This document shows, piece after piece, positions 43,893-53,467 of a stretch of 64,000 nucleotides of DNA. Position 1 is the stretch's first letter, and each line of letters starts with the position of its first letter. The notes under the pieces are model-generated. The model was given only the letters and a program-made list of their open reading frames with translations, searched no databases and was not told where the DNA came from. Location: contig CALODP010000031.1 in NCBI GenBank assembly GCA_942492055.1, positions 1-64,000 on the forward strand, given 5' to 3'. Source of the DNA: CALODP01 sp942492055 (GTDB lineage: Bacteria > Bacteroidota > Ignavibacteria > Ignavibacteriales > Melioribacteraceae). The translations under genes and the position numbers were made by a program.

Positions 43893-45238
43893 TGGCAAAG
43901 CAACGAACCAAATATATTTGCACAAACTGCGGATACGAATCTCTGAAATGGATGGGTAAATGTCCTATGTGTAATCAATGGGACACATTTTCCGAGGAAG
44001 TTGAAACCAAAACAACCAAAAGCGCCAAGCAAATTGGTGTCGTAGAAATAACAAAGCTCGATGAAATAATTGAAACGGATGAGCAACGTATTTCAACAAA
44101 TATCGGTGAATTCGATCGTGTATTGGGCGGTGGACTGATGCCAGGCTCGGTAGTATTAATCGGAGGAGATCCCGGAATAGGGAAATCAACTCTGCTAATG
44201 CAGGCCGCTTCATCAATTAGACAAAAAGTTCTTTACGTTACAGGTGAAGAATCTGTAAAACAAATCAACCTAAGAGCCAAAAGACTCAAAATCAATCCGG
44301 AAAATATTTTTCTTCTTGCCGAAACAGATCTTGATATCATTGTCTCTGCAATTGAGCAAAACTCCCCTTCCGTAGTAGTAATTGATTCCATCCAAACAGT
44401 TGCAAAACAGGATTTCGACAATGCCCCTGGAACTGTTACTCAAATCAGAGAATGCGCCGGCTTTCTTATGCAAGTCGCTAAAAAGCAAGGTTTCTCTATA
44501 ATCCTCGTTGGTCACGTTACGAAGGAAGGATATATCGCAGGGCCTAAAATATTAGAACATATGGTAGATACTGTTCTCCATTTCGAAGGAGAGCGAAACC
44601 ACTCTTATAGAATTCTCAGATCTAATAAAAACCGTTTCGGAAGCACTAATGAAATCGGAATTTTTGAGATGCATGAAAAAGGATTAACGGAAATTCTGAA
44701 TGCAAGCGAAATATTCCTGAGTGAAAAAGGTAACTCACTATCCGGCTCAGTTGTTACAGCTAGCATCGAAGGAACGCGACCTGTTCTATTGGAAGTCCAA
44801 GCTCTGGTTACTCCTTCTAACTTCGGAAATCCGCAAAGAGTAGCTACCGGATTCGATTATCGTCGCCTCTCTATTCTTCTTGCCGTGCTTGAAAAGCGAG
44901 CAAAATACAGGCTTTCCGCATCAAATGTATTTCTAAATATGGCCGGAGGAATTAAAATTGACGAACCGGCGGCAGACTTGGCTATTTGCTGTTCAATTGC
45001 TTCCAGTTTTACCGATAAACCTGCACAAAGTAGTATGATTGTATTGGGAGAAGTAGGGTTAGGTGGAGAAGTAAGAAGTGTAGGACAAATTGAAAAACGC
45101 CTTCAAGAGGCTGAGAAACTTGGTTTCACTGACGCTATTATTCCAAAAAATAATCTGAAATCGATAAACGGAAAGACAAAAATAAATGTAATACCCGTAG
45201 AAAACCTTAAAGAAGCAATTGACGTTATCATCGGATAA
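43892..45238 (+). CDS. radA: DNA repair protein RadA (Sms)
   Basis: A 448-residue RadA. The N-terminal C4 zinc finger is CTNCGYESLKWMGKCPMC (residues 10-27), Walker A is GGDPGIGKSTLL near 92, the RadA-specific KNRFGSTNEIG motif is near 250, and the C terminus is a Lon-protease-like domain (ADLAICCSIASSF). It is a branch-migration helicase in recombination repair. Translationally coupled to the MlaF-like ATPase gene. Confidence 0.97.
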   Translation: MAKQRTKYICTNCGYESLKWMGKCPMCNQWDTFSEEVETKTTKSAKQIGVVEITKLDEIIETDEQRISTNIGEFDRVLGGGLMPGSVVLIGGDPGIGKSTLLMQAASSIRQKVLYVTGEESVKQINLRAKRLKINPENIFLLAETDLDIIVSAIEQNSPSVVVIDSIQTVAKQDFDNAPGTVTQIRECAGFLMQVAKKQGFSIILVGHVTKEGYIAGPKILEHMVDTVLHFEGERNHSYRILRSNKNRFGSTNEIGIFEMHEKGLTEILNASEIFLSEKGNSLSGSVVTASIEGTRPVLLEVQALVTPSNFGNPQRVATGFDYRRLSILLAVLEKRAKYRLSASNVFLNMAGGIKIDEPAADLAICCSIASSFTDKPAQSSMIVLGEVGLGGEVRSVGQIEKRLQEAEKLGFTDAIIPKNNLKSINGKTKINVIPVENLKEAIDVIIG

Positions 45239-45279
45239 AACATGTCGTAACAGCCAAGCTAGCTGTTACGACCATGAAC

Positions 45280-46011
45280 TTAATTCTTTTCTTTCGCTGC
45301 CTCTGCGATCTCAGCGGAGACGAGCAATCTGCCGCATGACTCGCATGTAAATAATCTTTTGTTTTGTCTGATTTCAATTTGTCTTTGAGAAGGAACAATA
45401 TTGTGACAACCGCTGCAAGCCGCTCTGGTAATTGTAGCTACGGCTTTACCACCCAATGCTTTTCTGATTCGCATATAGTTGTTATAGATATTCTTTCTTA
45501 CTTCTGCAGCTACAGTATCTCTTTTTTCTCGTAATACGACTTCTTCTTTTTCATTCCCACTAATGATTTTCTTAAGCTCTTCTTCCTTAATCTTTTTCCC
45601 TTCTTCAAGAGCTTCGAGTTGTGGTTCCAAATCTTCAATGGCAATCCTTAGTCTTTCCGATAGATCTTCGAGATCCTTATTCTCAATACCTAACCTTTCG
45701 ATTTCGGCCTCGCTGTGATCAATTTCTTTTGTTAGAGCATCATACTCTTTGTTGTTTCTTACGTGAAACAACTGAGCTTTGAACTTGGTTAAGTTATCTT
45801 TCAGTTTCTCGATCTCTTCCTCGTTCGATTTTCTCTTTTCCAGAGACTCCGCTTTTTCACTATCCTTAGCGTTCTTCTCATCTAAGATCAACTGAATTTT
45901 CCCGTTCAATTCATTAACCGCAAGAGGAAGATCCCCTCTTAGTTCTTCCAATTCATCAAGCTGTTCATCAATAAGCTGCAATCTGTAAAGCGTTGTTAAT
46001 CGATCAACCAA
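45280..46011 (-). CDS. Coiled-coil C4 zinc-ribbon protein (DUF164-type)
   Basis: A 243-residue protein: a long coiled coil (about 10-180, rich in E, K and L heptads) followed by a zinc ribbon with CSGCHNIVPSQ and CESCGRLL (near residues 200 and 224). This matches the CT398/HP0958-like family, thought to work as an RNA- or protein-binding chaperone. It starts 13 bp after the Nif3 gene stop, an arrangement conserved in many bacteria. Confidence 0.85.
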   Translation of the reverse strand: MVDRLTTLYRLQLIDEQLDELEELRGDLPLAVNELNGKIQLILDEKNAKDSEKAESLEKRKSNEEEIEKLKDNLTKFKAQLFHVRNNKEYDALTKEIDHSEAEIERLGIENKDLEDLSERLRIAIEDLEPQLEALEEGKKIKEEELKKIISGNEKEEVVLREKRDTVAAEVRKNIYNNYMRIRKALGGKAVATITRAACSGCHNIVPSQRQIEIRQNKRLFTCESCGRLLVSAEIAEAAKEKN

Positions 46012-46024
46012 TTTATATTACTCC

Positions 46025-47140
46025 TTAGTTATTAAAAAATCTAATCGGGTTTGTCGAACCATCGAACTTAACTATCTCCACATTGCTATTTGTCGACTCG
46101 AAATACTTTTTTAATCTGTTTGCAATTTCGTCGAGAATAACAACTTCTGTTTCGTAGTGGCCGGCATCAATAAACATTATTTTTCCCTCTGCGTCCTGAA
46201 ACGAATGATATTTTATATCAGATGTAACAAATGCGTCTGCATTTGCTCCAATTGCGTCATTCAATAGATCAGAACCACTGCCTCCGCATACTGCGACTCG
46301 CTTTATTACTTCCCCTTTTCCAACACAATATCTTACCCCTTCAGCCTCCAGGGTTTTGCTGACTAGGGATAGAAATTCCTTTTCGGATAATGGCTTGGTA
46401 AGTTCTCCAATTGCGCCGAATCCGTAATTCGGATTTTCATTCTTTGTGGGATAAATATCATAAGCGGGTTCTTCGTACGGGTGTGCTTTTTTTAAAGCGG
46501 TTATTGCTTTATTCAAATTCCATGAATCAACTACTATTTCAAGGCGAGTTTCTTTCGCCCTTTCATACTTCTCTTTCTCCCCTACAACCGGACTCGAATT
46601 TTCAGATCCTCTGAATGTTCCTTCCCCTTCACTTCGATAACTGCACTGGGTATATTCTCCGATTTTTCCACCACCTGCTTTATATATAGCTTCGGCTAGC
46701 TCTTCAACTTTTTCTTTCGGAACAAAAGTTACCAGCTTTAACTGGTTATCTTTTTCATTCGCAAGAAAGCGAATATTTTTTAATCCGAGCTTTTTGGCCA
46801 AAGTGAAACTAACGCCACCGAAGGTGAAATCGAGATTAGTATGGGCAGAAAAAACCGAAATGTCGTTTTTTATGAGATCTCTGATTAATTGGTTTTTGGG
46901 GTCTTTGCTAAAATCTAGCTTTTTGATAGGTTGAAAAATGAATGGGTGATGAGTGATAATAAGGTTGCACCTCTGCCTAAATGCTTCTTCGGCTACATCC
47001 TTGTTTAATTCGAGGGCTATCAGCAACTTGCTTACCTCCTGGTTGTAAGATCCAACTTGCAATCCTACGTTATCCTTTTCCCATGCCGCACCAGGCGGGG
47101 CCCATTCTTCCACATATTTTATTATATCTCTCGTATCCAT
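46025..47140 (-). CDS. Nif3-like dinuclear metal-centre protein (YqfO type)
   Basis: A 371-residue Nif3/NGG1p-interacting-factor family protein. Metal ligands are in NLIITHHPFIFQP near residue 58, SAHTNLDFTFGG near 99 and near the C terminus IDAGHYETEVVIL (about 326). An inserted PII/CutA-like domain lies at about 130-235. It forms hexameric rings in structures of relatives; a GTP cyclohydrolase I-like activity was claimed for some and is not settled. In an operon with the zinc-ribbon gene. Confidence 0.92.
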   Translation of the reverse strand: MDTRDIIKYVEEWAPPGAAWEKDNVGLQVGSYNQEVSKLLIALELNKDVAEEAFRQRCNLIITHHPFIFQPIKKLDFSKDPKNQLIRDLIKNDISVFSAHTNLDFTFGGVSFTLAKKLGLKNIRFLANEKDNQLKLVTFVPKEKVEELAEAIYKAGGGKIGEYTQCSYRSEGEGTFRGSENSSPVVGEKEKYERAKETRLEIVVDSWNLNKAITALKKAHPYEEPAYDIYPTKNENPNYGFGAIGELTKPLSEKEFLSLVSKTLEAEGVRYCVGKGEVIKRVAVCGGSGSDLLNDAIGANADAFVTSDIKYHSFQDAEGKIMFIDAGHYETEVVILDEIANRLKKYFESTNSNVEIVKFDGSTNPIRFFNN

Positions 47141-47146
47141 ATAAAA

Positions 47147-47177
47147 AAATGCACCCCATGGATTTTGAGGTGCATTT
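47147..47177 (-). terminator. ispG terminator
   Basis: AAATGCACC/GGTGCATTT, nine bp, with a T-run on the minus strand, located between ispG and the Nif3 gene. About 135 bp to the ispG stop hold nothing else. Confidence 0.75.
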
Positions 47178-47311
47178 CAAAATTTATAAACTTTTTACCC
47201 TACTACAATAAAATTTAGGTTTCTTTATATGTCCTTTATAACTTTTCATAAGCTGATTGGTAAATATAGCTAATTTTTGTAATACATTCAATCTGCCAAC
47301 TTCACAATTAA

Positions 47312-49273
47312 TTACTCTGTTTTTTTCTCTACCCATCGTCCGTCTTCTTTAATGAGTTCGATAAGTTCTTCAACAGCGGTTTCCGATGTAATGTTCCTTC
47401 TTACAACTTCTTTTCCTTTATAGAGAGTAATTTTGCCCACTCCGGATCCAACATATCCGTAATCGGCGTCAGCCATTTCTCCGGGACCGTTAACTATGCA
47501 TCCCATGATTCCAATCTTTACTCCCTTCAAATGCTCGGTTCTTTTTCTGATCTCATTCGTAACATCAACCAAATCGAACAATGTTCTTCCGCAAGAAGGA
47601 CAGGCAATATACTCAGTCTTCGAAATTCTTACTCTAGCCGCCTGAAGTGTACCAAATAGTACTCTATTAATCAATCCCAATCTATTTACTTTCGATGGCA
47701 CCTCTTCAACAATAGCCCCGTCACCAAATCCGTCTATAAATAAAGCTCCGAAATCGGTGGAAATTCTCAATAGCAAATCTTCTTCGGAAACATCTTCATA
47801 ACTTCTCTTTATTACAACAGGATTAGCACAACCCTTTTCTAGCAATAAGAAAAAGAGACGTCTTTGCTCGGCCATCCCGTGTTCGTTATCTGTTGTAAGA
47901 ACAAAAACAACCTTCTCATTATTAGCTGCGTTATCAAATATCTCTTTTTCCGTATCTTCTATTCTTATTTCAACAAAATTTATTTTGTCCGATGACGAAG
48001 CATTCTCTTTAGAGTATTCCTCCAAAGTAAACAATGGGTAGCTTCCTTTATTAGATTGTAAACCCTTCCAAACCTCGTAATCATATATTTTGCCCGAAGC
48101 TTCGGGTAATTCCATATTAGGATCTTTCTTCCCGAGATAAAGATAATCAGGAGCTACATCGGAAATATTCCATTTATCATTAACGGTATCAAAATTATAT
48201 CCGACAAGGGAAAGTGTAGAAGCGTTTAACTCACTTACTCTGCTTAAATCGGAAACTACAACCGGCAAATTCTCTCCGCCGATATTCTCAACCGCAAAGC
48301 TTTTTCGTTTTTCATATTCAACCGGATCTTTCGGAAAGGACTTTATTTCGGGAATACTTTTATGTCCGGCTCTGCTTTTGTATCTGTTAGCCAAAGCAAT
48401 TGCTACGGGAGATTCATTTTCAGGTGGTTCTGTCAACGATACTCTAATCGTATCTCCCAAACCATCTTCAAGCAATGCTCCTATTCCAACCGCCGATTTT
48501 ATTCTTCCGTCTTCTCCCCCACCTGCTTCGGTTACTCCCAGATGTAGGGGGTACATCATCTCTTCTTCAACCATTCGTTGAACTAAGAGACGGTAGGCTT
48601 GAACCATCACTTGAGTATTGCTCGATTTCATCGAGAGTACTACATCATAATAGTTGAGGTCTTCGCATATTCGCAAGAACTCTAAAGCCGACTCAACCAT
48701 TCCGGCCGGAGTATCACCGTAACGACTCATTATTCTATCCGAAAGGGAACCGTGATTCGTCCCTATACGCATAGCCGTACCGTATTCTTTACAAATCTTA
48801 ACCAACGGAGAGAAACGTTCTCTTATCCTTTCGATCTCCGCAAGATACTCGGCATCGGTATAATCTATCTGGTGGAATCTCTTTTTATCAACATAATTTC
48901 CGGGATTAACTCGCACCTTTTCGATATGTCGTGCGGCTACTTCAGCGGCGTTAGGAGTGAAATGTATATCGGCAATCAACGGAACATTATATCCTCTGTT
49001 CCTCAGCTCTTTTTTGATGTTTGCCAGATTCTCCGCTTCCTTAATGCTGGGAGCGGTTATTCTAACATATTCGCATCCGGCTTCAACCATTCTGATTGTC
49101 TGTTCAACCGTCGCGATGGTATCCATCGTATTTGTTGTGGTCATTGATTGGATTCTGATCGGATTATCGGCCCCCATCGGAATATCGCCGATAGCCACTT
49201 CTCTGGTCTTGAATCTGGAATACTCGGTAAGACTATTACAATAAGCTTTATATTCTTCCATACTTTTTACCAT
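47312..49273 (-). CDS. ispG: 4-hydroxy-3-methylbut-2-enyl-diphosphate synthase, long form
   Basis: A 653-residue IspG/GcpE. The N-terminal TIM barrel begins with IGDIPMGADNPIRIQSMTTT, followed by PLIADIHFTP and KVRVNPGNY. An inserted domain (about 290-530), typical of Bacteroidota/Chlorobiota and plant enzymes, precedes the C-terminal Fe-S domain with CPSCGRTLFDL and IGIMGCIVNGPGEMAD (4Fe-4S cysteines). It performs the penultimate step of the MEP isoprenoid pathway. ATG 49273 has AAAGG close upstream; ATG 49261 is a second choice. Confidence 0.96.
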   Translation of the reverse strand: MVKSMEEYKAYCNSLTEYSRFKTREVAIGDIPMGADNPIRIQSMTTTNTMDTIATVEQTIRMVEAGCEYVRITAPSIKEAENLANIKKELRNRGYNVPLIADIHFTPNAAEVAARHIEKVRVNPGNYVDKKRFHQIDYTDAEYLAEIERIRERFSPLVKICKEYGTAMRIGTNHGSLSDRIMSRYGDTPAGMVESALEFLRICEDLNYYDVVLSMKSSNTQVMVQAYRLLVQRMVEEEMMYPLHLGVTEAGGGEDGRIKSAVGIGALLEDGLGDTIRVSLTEPPENESPVAIALANRYKSRAGHKSIPEIKSFPKDPVEYEKRKSFAVENIGGENLPVVVSDLSRVSELNASTLSLVGYNFDTVNDKWNISDVAPDYLYLGKKDPNMELPEASGKIYDYEVWKGLQSNKGSYPLFTLEEYSKENASSSDKINFVEIRIEDTEKEIFDNAANNEKVVFVLTTDNEHGMAEQRRLFFLLLEKGCANPVVIKRSYEDVSEEDLLLRISTDFGALFIDGFGDGAIVEEVPSKVNRLGLINRVLFGTLQAARVRISKTEYIACPSCGRTLFDLVDVTNEIRKRTEHLKGVKIGIMGCIVNGPGEMADADYGYVGSGVGKITLYKGKEVVRRNITSETAVEELIELIKEDGRWVEKKTE

Positions 49274-49306
49274 TACCTTTGGAACATTCTTTTCAAACAG
49301 AAAAAT

Positions 49307-49822
49307 CTATTTACCCAAACTCTCAACTAATCTTTCGATAAACTCCGAAGAAGCAGAAGACGAATTTCCGGTTATTATATTTCCGTCACAAACAACCTTA
49401 TCTTCCGAATAAACCGCTCCCCCTTTTATGAGCATATCTTTGTCATCGTAAAAACATGTTCCCTTCCTGCCACTCAATATTCCCGCATTGCTTAGAATAA
49501 TAGGTGCCGCGCATATAGCTCCGATAATCTTTTTATCAGCGTTGAATCTCTCAACAATCCTTAGAAGGGGTTGGTTCTCATAATACGCACGAATACCATA
49601 CCCACCGACAATTACCAAAGCAGCAAAATTCTTTTCATGTACATTGTAGAATCGAACATCCGGCTTTACCTTTAGCCCGTTATTCCCTGCACACAATCCG
49701 TTCGTATCGGATGTGATAAATAATCCGTAGCCTCTTTTTTGTAATCCGTTTCTTATCGAGAGATATTCGGTCTCATTGAAGTCTTTGGCGGAAAGTACCA
49801 ACAATATGTTTTTTCTGATCAC
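49307..49822 (-). CDS. DJ-1/PfpI family protein
   Basis: About 171 residues with the DJ-1/PfpI fold. The nucleophilic cysteine lies in IIGAICAAPIILSNAG (elbow near residue 105), preceded by ALVIVGGYG. Members are deglycases, chaperones or proteases of debated activity. GTG 49822 gives VIRKNILLVLSAKDF, where homologues begin. The frame is open 19 codons further to a GTG at 49879, so the start is uncertain. The gene lies 33 bp upstream of ispG in the same direction. Confidence 0.85.
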   Translation of the reverse strand: MIRKNILLVLSAKDFNETEYLSIRNGLQKRGYGLFITSDTNGLCAGNNGLKVKPDVRFYNVHEKNFAALVIVGGYGIRAYYENQPLLRIVERFNADKKIIGAICAAPIILSNAGILSGRKGTCFYDDKDMLIKGGAVYSEDKVVCDGNIITGNSSSASSEFIERLVESLGK

Positions 49823-49966
49823 GTAAACTCTTATGTTTGGATAAATCCTTTGGCTAAATATAACAAATGCCTGAGACACTAAGAATTATTCCCAATAAAA
49901 AAATAGAATTAAATGAGAAAAGATTGTTATCTTATACCGCTTGGGATGAAAAATTATTAATGATAG

Positions 49967-51838
49967 ATGAGAATACCTGAAGCGAAGATTGAAGAAATAA
50001 GAAGTTCGGCGAATATCCTTGATGTAATTTCAGGATACGTGCAACTCTCTAAGAGAGGACGCAATTTTATAGGCCTTTGTCCTTTCCACCACGAGAAAAC
50101 CCCTTCCTTTACCGTAAGTGAAGAGAAACAAATTTATCATTGTTTCGGATGTCACGCCGGCGGAAATGTTTTTAAATTCTTAATGGAATACAAAAATATC
50201 TCTTTCATTGAAGCAGTAACCGAAGTTGCCGACATGGTCGGTATTAAGCTGGATATGGACGAGGGAAATTATTCCGAAGAGCAATCGGAACAGGAAAAAC
50301 TTTACGAAATAAATGTAATAGCCGCTAAATTCTTCTCCAATACCCTCTTTAAAGAGGATGCCGGAGAAATAGGCCGAAAGTATTTCGATGGCAGAAAAAT
50401 AAATCTGCAAACACAACGCGCTTTCGGATTGGGATTTGCTCCCGATAGTTGGGACAAGATGGTAAGTCATCTCAAGTCGAACGGGGTTGATCTTATCAAA
50501 GCAAAAGATCTCGGGCTAATAGACGCTAAAGACGGTGGTTCCTTCTACGATAAATTCCGAGGAAGAGTAATCTTTCCGATATTCTCGCCAAACGGCAGAG
50601 TAATAGCTTTCGGTGGTAGAATTCTTGAAAAGTCGGATCGGGCGGCAAAATATCTTAACTCCCCCGAGTCTTTGATTTATCATAAACGCCGTTCTCTCTA
50701 CGGACTTTCACATGCCAAAGACGAAATCAGGAAACTTAATAAAGTTATCCTTGTTGAAGGCTATATGGATCTCATTTCCCTCTATCAACACGGGATTCAA
50801 AACGTAGTTGCCTCTTCCGGAACAGCATTGACCGACGAACAAGTGCAACTCCTTTCGAGATTCACCAAAAATATTACTGTTCTTTTCGATTCCGACGTAG
50901 CCGGCCAGAAGGCCTCAATGCGTAGTATCGAAATATTATTGAAACAAGAATTCGACGTCAGAGTAATGTCTCTCCCCGAAGGAGAAGATCCCGATTCATA
51001 TATCAATTCTTACGGAAGAGATGAGTTCGAGAAGCAACTAAAGAAAGCAAACGATTTCCTTGAGTACCAAACAGCTCAATTCGACGCGGCAGGAATGTTC
51101 AGCGATCCGAACACTCAAACCACTGCTATAAGAGAATTGGTTAAATCAGCCGCTTTGGTTCGTGACGAGCTTAAGCGTAAATTGCTAATCAAGTCTATCG
51201 CGAAGAAATTCAATCTTCGAGAGATGCTGATAGAATCGGAACTGGATAAGTTCCTCGATCTGGGGAAAAAGAAAGAACGGGAAGAAGCTCAGAGACCCAG
51301 ATATGTTCATGAGCAGATCAAAAGTGAACAACCTGAAATCGACATCAACGATTCTCAGATGCTCTTCGAAAAAGAGCTCGTTAAATTGTTGTTCGAAGGA
51401 AAAGAGGAGATCATCGGGAATATATTTGATCTAATCGATCCGGAAGAATTTAAGAATAGCGTTCTCCGTTCTATTGCCCTCTCCGTTTTGGATTGTTACA
51501 AGAACGATATTATTGAGCCATCTGTTTTAATAGACAAAATAGAAGATGATTCTTTGAGAGAATTCGCCAGAACTCTTTCAATTACAAACGAATCGATCAG
51601 TCCAAATTGGGCGAGATACGCTTTCGAGGGAAACATAGAACCGGATATGGTCGCTTATTGCAACGACCTATTAAAAAACTTTAGAATAAGAAAACTCGAC
51701 GAACAGATAAAGGCGAATTCAAGAAAACTCGCCACTATTACAGACGAAGAAGAAATCTTGGATCTTATGAAATTCAATCAGGATCTGGAGCGTGAGAAAA
51801 AAGCTATATTGGCTTGCAACGGAACCGGACACTATTAA
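49967..51838 (+). CDS. dnaG: DNA primase
   Basis: A 623-residue DnaG. The CHC2 zinc-binding domain is LCPFHHEKTPSF with YHCFGCHAGGN (about 38-68), the TOPRIM domain has VILVEGYMDLIS near 262 and VLFDSDVAGQKA near 306, and the C-terminal part is the DnaB-interacting helical domain. It makes RNA primers for replication. No adjacent sigma factor gene follows, unlike the classic rpsU-dnaG-rpoD order. Confidence 0.97.
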   Translation: MRIPEAKIEEIRSSANILDVISGYVQLSKRGRNFIGLCPFHHEKTPSFTVSEEKQIYHCFGCHAGGNVFKFLMEYKNISFIEAVTEVADMVGIKLDMDEGNYSEEQSEQEKLYEINVIAAKFFSNTLFKEDAGEIGRKYFDGRKINLQTQRAFGLGFAPDSWDKMVSHLKSNGVDLIKAKDLGLIDAKDGGSFYDKFRGRVIFPIFSPNGRVIAFGGRILEKSDRAAKYLNSPESLIYHKRRSLYGLSHAKDEIRKLNKVILVEGYMDLISLYQHGIQNVVASSGTALTDEQVQLLSRFTKNITVLFDSDVAGQKASMRSIEILLKQEFDVRVMSLPEGEDPDSYINSYGRDEFEKQLKKANDFLEYQTAQFDAAGMFSDPNTQTTAIRELVKSAALVRDELKRKLLIKSIAKKFNLREMLIESELDKFLDLGKKKEREEAQRPRYVHEQIKSEQPEIDINDSQMLFEKELVKLLFEGKEEIIGNIFDLIDPEEFKNSVLRSIALSVLDCYKNDIIEPSVLIDKIEDDSLREFARTLSITNESISPNWARYAFEGNIEPDMVAYCNDLLKNFRIRKLDEQIKANSRKLATITDEEEILDLMKFNQDLEREKKAILACNGTGHY

Positions 51839-51858
51839 TAAGTTTAGGATATCACAAA

Positions 51859-53337
51859 ATGATCAAATACCCGAGTTTATTCGAGATAAATACCAGAGTA
51901 TGGATTAAAAGATTTTACACAGAGAATACCCCAGTTACACTTAGTCAAATTCCCGATGAATACTGGGATAATCTTAAAAACAAAGGCATTGATTATATTT
52001 GGCTAATGGGCGTTTGGAAAAACGTTCCCGAAACAATTGAAAAATACTGCTTCGAAGAAGGATTAATACACGATTATCGCAAGGCTCTGAAGGATTGGAA
52101 AAAAGAAGATGTAATAGGCTCCCCTTATTCGATAAACAACTATATTGTTAACCCAACACTCGGAACCGAAGAAGATCTTCTCAAATTAAAAGAACAGCTC
52201 AATAGCAAAGGACTTTTCCTGATACTCGATTTTGTCCCGAACCATTTCAGTGCCGCTTCTTCTTTGCTCGAAACCAAACCGGAATTGTTTCTCCAAACAG
52301 ATCTCTCTCGTTTTGAAACCGATCCCTATTCCTATTTCAAACCATTTGAAGATAAAGATTTTGTGTTCGCCCACGGAAGAGATCCATTCTTTCCCGCATG
52401 GCAAGATACCGTTCAGATTAATTATTTCGCGCCGGAAGCCAGAACCTTTATGAAAGAGACTCTCCTTAATCTCACTAACCTTTGCGACGGTGTACGCTGC
52501 GATATGGCAATGCTAAATCTTACAAACGTTTTCGGGAATACATGGGGTTCTATTCTTAATAGCGGTAATTTCGCGAGACCGGAAACCGAATTCTGGACAG
52601 AGACTATTGAAGCAGTGAAAACTTCCTCACCCGATTTTTTATTCCTCGGCGAGGCCTATTGGGATCTGGAATACCAATTGCAGAAATGCGGATTCGATTT
52701 TACTTACGATAAAAAACTAACCGATAGAATCAGACTAAACGACAAAACCGAAATTGTTAATCACCTTAAGGCAAAACCGGAATACTCAGATCGTTGTGCA
52801 CGCTTTATTGAAAATCACGACGAAAAAAGATCTTACAAAGAGCTTGGCAAAAACCTGGTTAAATCCGCGGCGGTTATTATCAGTACAATTCCCGGCATGC
52901 GCTTCTATCACGACGGCCAGTTCGAAGGGAAACAAATTAAACTTCCCGTACAATTAGGCAGAGAGCCTGTTGAAACCAAGCAAAAATGTATAATGGAATA
53001 CTACGATAAGCTCCTAAAGGTTACAAACGATAAAGTTTTCAAGGAAGGAACTTGGAAACTTCTCGACCCGGTTCCTTCGTGGTATGAAAACAAAACTTAC
53101 ATAAACATGATGGCGTGGGAATGGCGCCACGGCTTCGAACGAAGATTGGTTGTAATAAATTTCTCAAACGAAACTTCCTCATGCCGTTTGTCATTGGACA
53201 TGGAAGATTATCCGGCAAGAGTAAAATTTGCCGATCTCTTAAACAACGAATCTTACTTCCGATCCGCCGAAGAGATATACCGCGATGGCTTATTTGTTGA
53301 ACTTCCACCACATCAAAGCCATATCTTTGCTTACTAA
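51859..53337 (+). CDS. Alpha-amylase family glycoside hydrolase (GH13)
   Basis: A 492-residue GH13-type TIM-barrel protein. Conserved regions are LILDFVPNHFS (I, near residue 118), GVRCDMAMLNL (II, nucleophile Asp, near 212), FLGEAYWD (III, acid/base Glu, near 260) and FIENHDEKR (IV, third Asp, near 313). The C-terminal part is a beta-sandwich. It has no signal peptide, so it probably acts on intracellular alpha-glucans or trehalose-like sugars. ATG 51859 with AGGA upstream is the better start; an extension to 51814 would overlap dnaG. Confidence 0.9.
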   Translation: MIKYPSLFEINTRVWIKRFYTENTPVTLSQIPDEYWDNLKNKGIDYIWLMGVWKNVPETIEKYCFEEGLIHDYRKALKDWKKEDVIGSPYSINNYIVNPTLGTEEDLLKLKEQLNSKGLFLILDFVPNHFSAASSLLETKPELFLQTDLSRFETDPYSYFKPFEDKDFVFAHGRDPFFPAWQDTVQINYFAPEARTFMKETLLNLTNLCDGVRCDMAMLNLTNVFGNTWGSILNSGNFARPETEFWTETIEAVKTSSPDFLFLGEAYWDLEYQLQKCGFDFTYDKKLTDRIRLNDKTEIVNHLKAKPEYSDRCARFIENHDEKRSYKELGKNLVKSAAVIISTIPGMRFYHDGQFEGKQIKLPVQLGREPVETKQKCIMEYYDKLLKVTNDKVFKEGTWKLLDPVPSWYENKTYINMMAWEWRHGFERRLVVINFSNETSSCRLSLDMEDYPARVKFADLLNNESYFRSAEEIYRDGLFVELPPHQSHIFAY

Positions 53338-53348
53338 ATTTTAATAGC

Positions 53349-53378
53349 AAACCGCCTCACCCAATCTCGGGGCGGTTT
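53349..53378 (+). terminator. Terminator after the GH13 gene
   Basis: AAACCGCC pairs with GGCGGTTT around a 14-base loop, then CTTTTTAT. Confidence 0.85.
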
Positions 53379-53467
53379 CTTTTTATCTACGCCAATTCCC
53401 ACAGAATGAAATCATATTCCCTTTTCTTTTGTTACATTTGCAAAGAAGAAAACGAATGGAGTAAACA

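Noticed and set aside
45753..45770. parS-like palindrome TGTTTCTTACGTGAAACA
   Set aside because: It has two extra bases in the centre compared with parS, lies in the coding sequence of the zinc-ribbon protein and is far from the origin region; probably chance.
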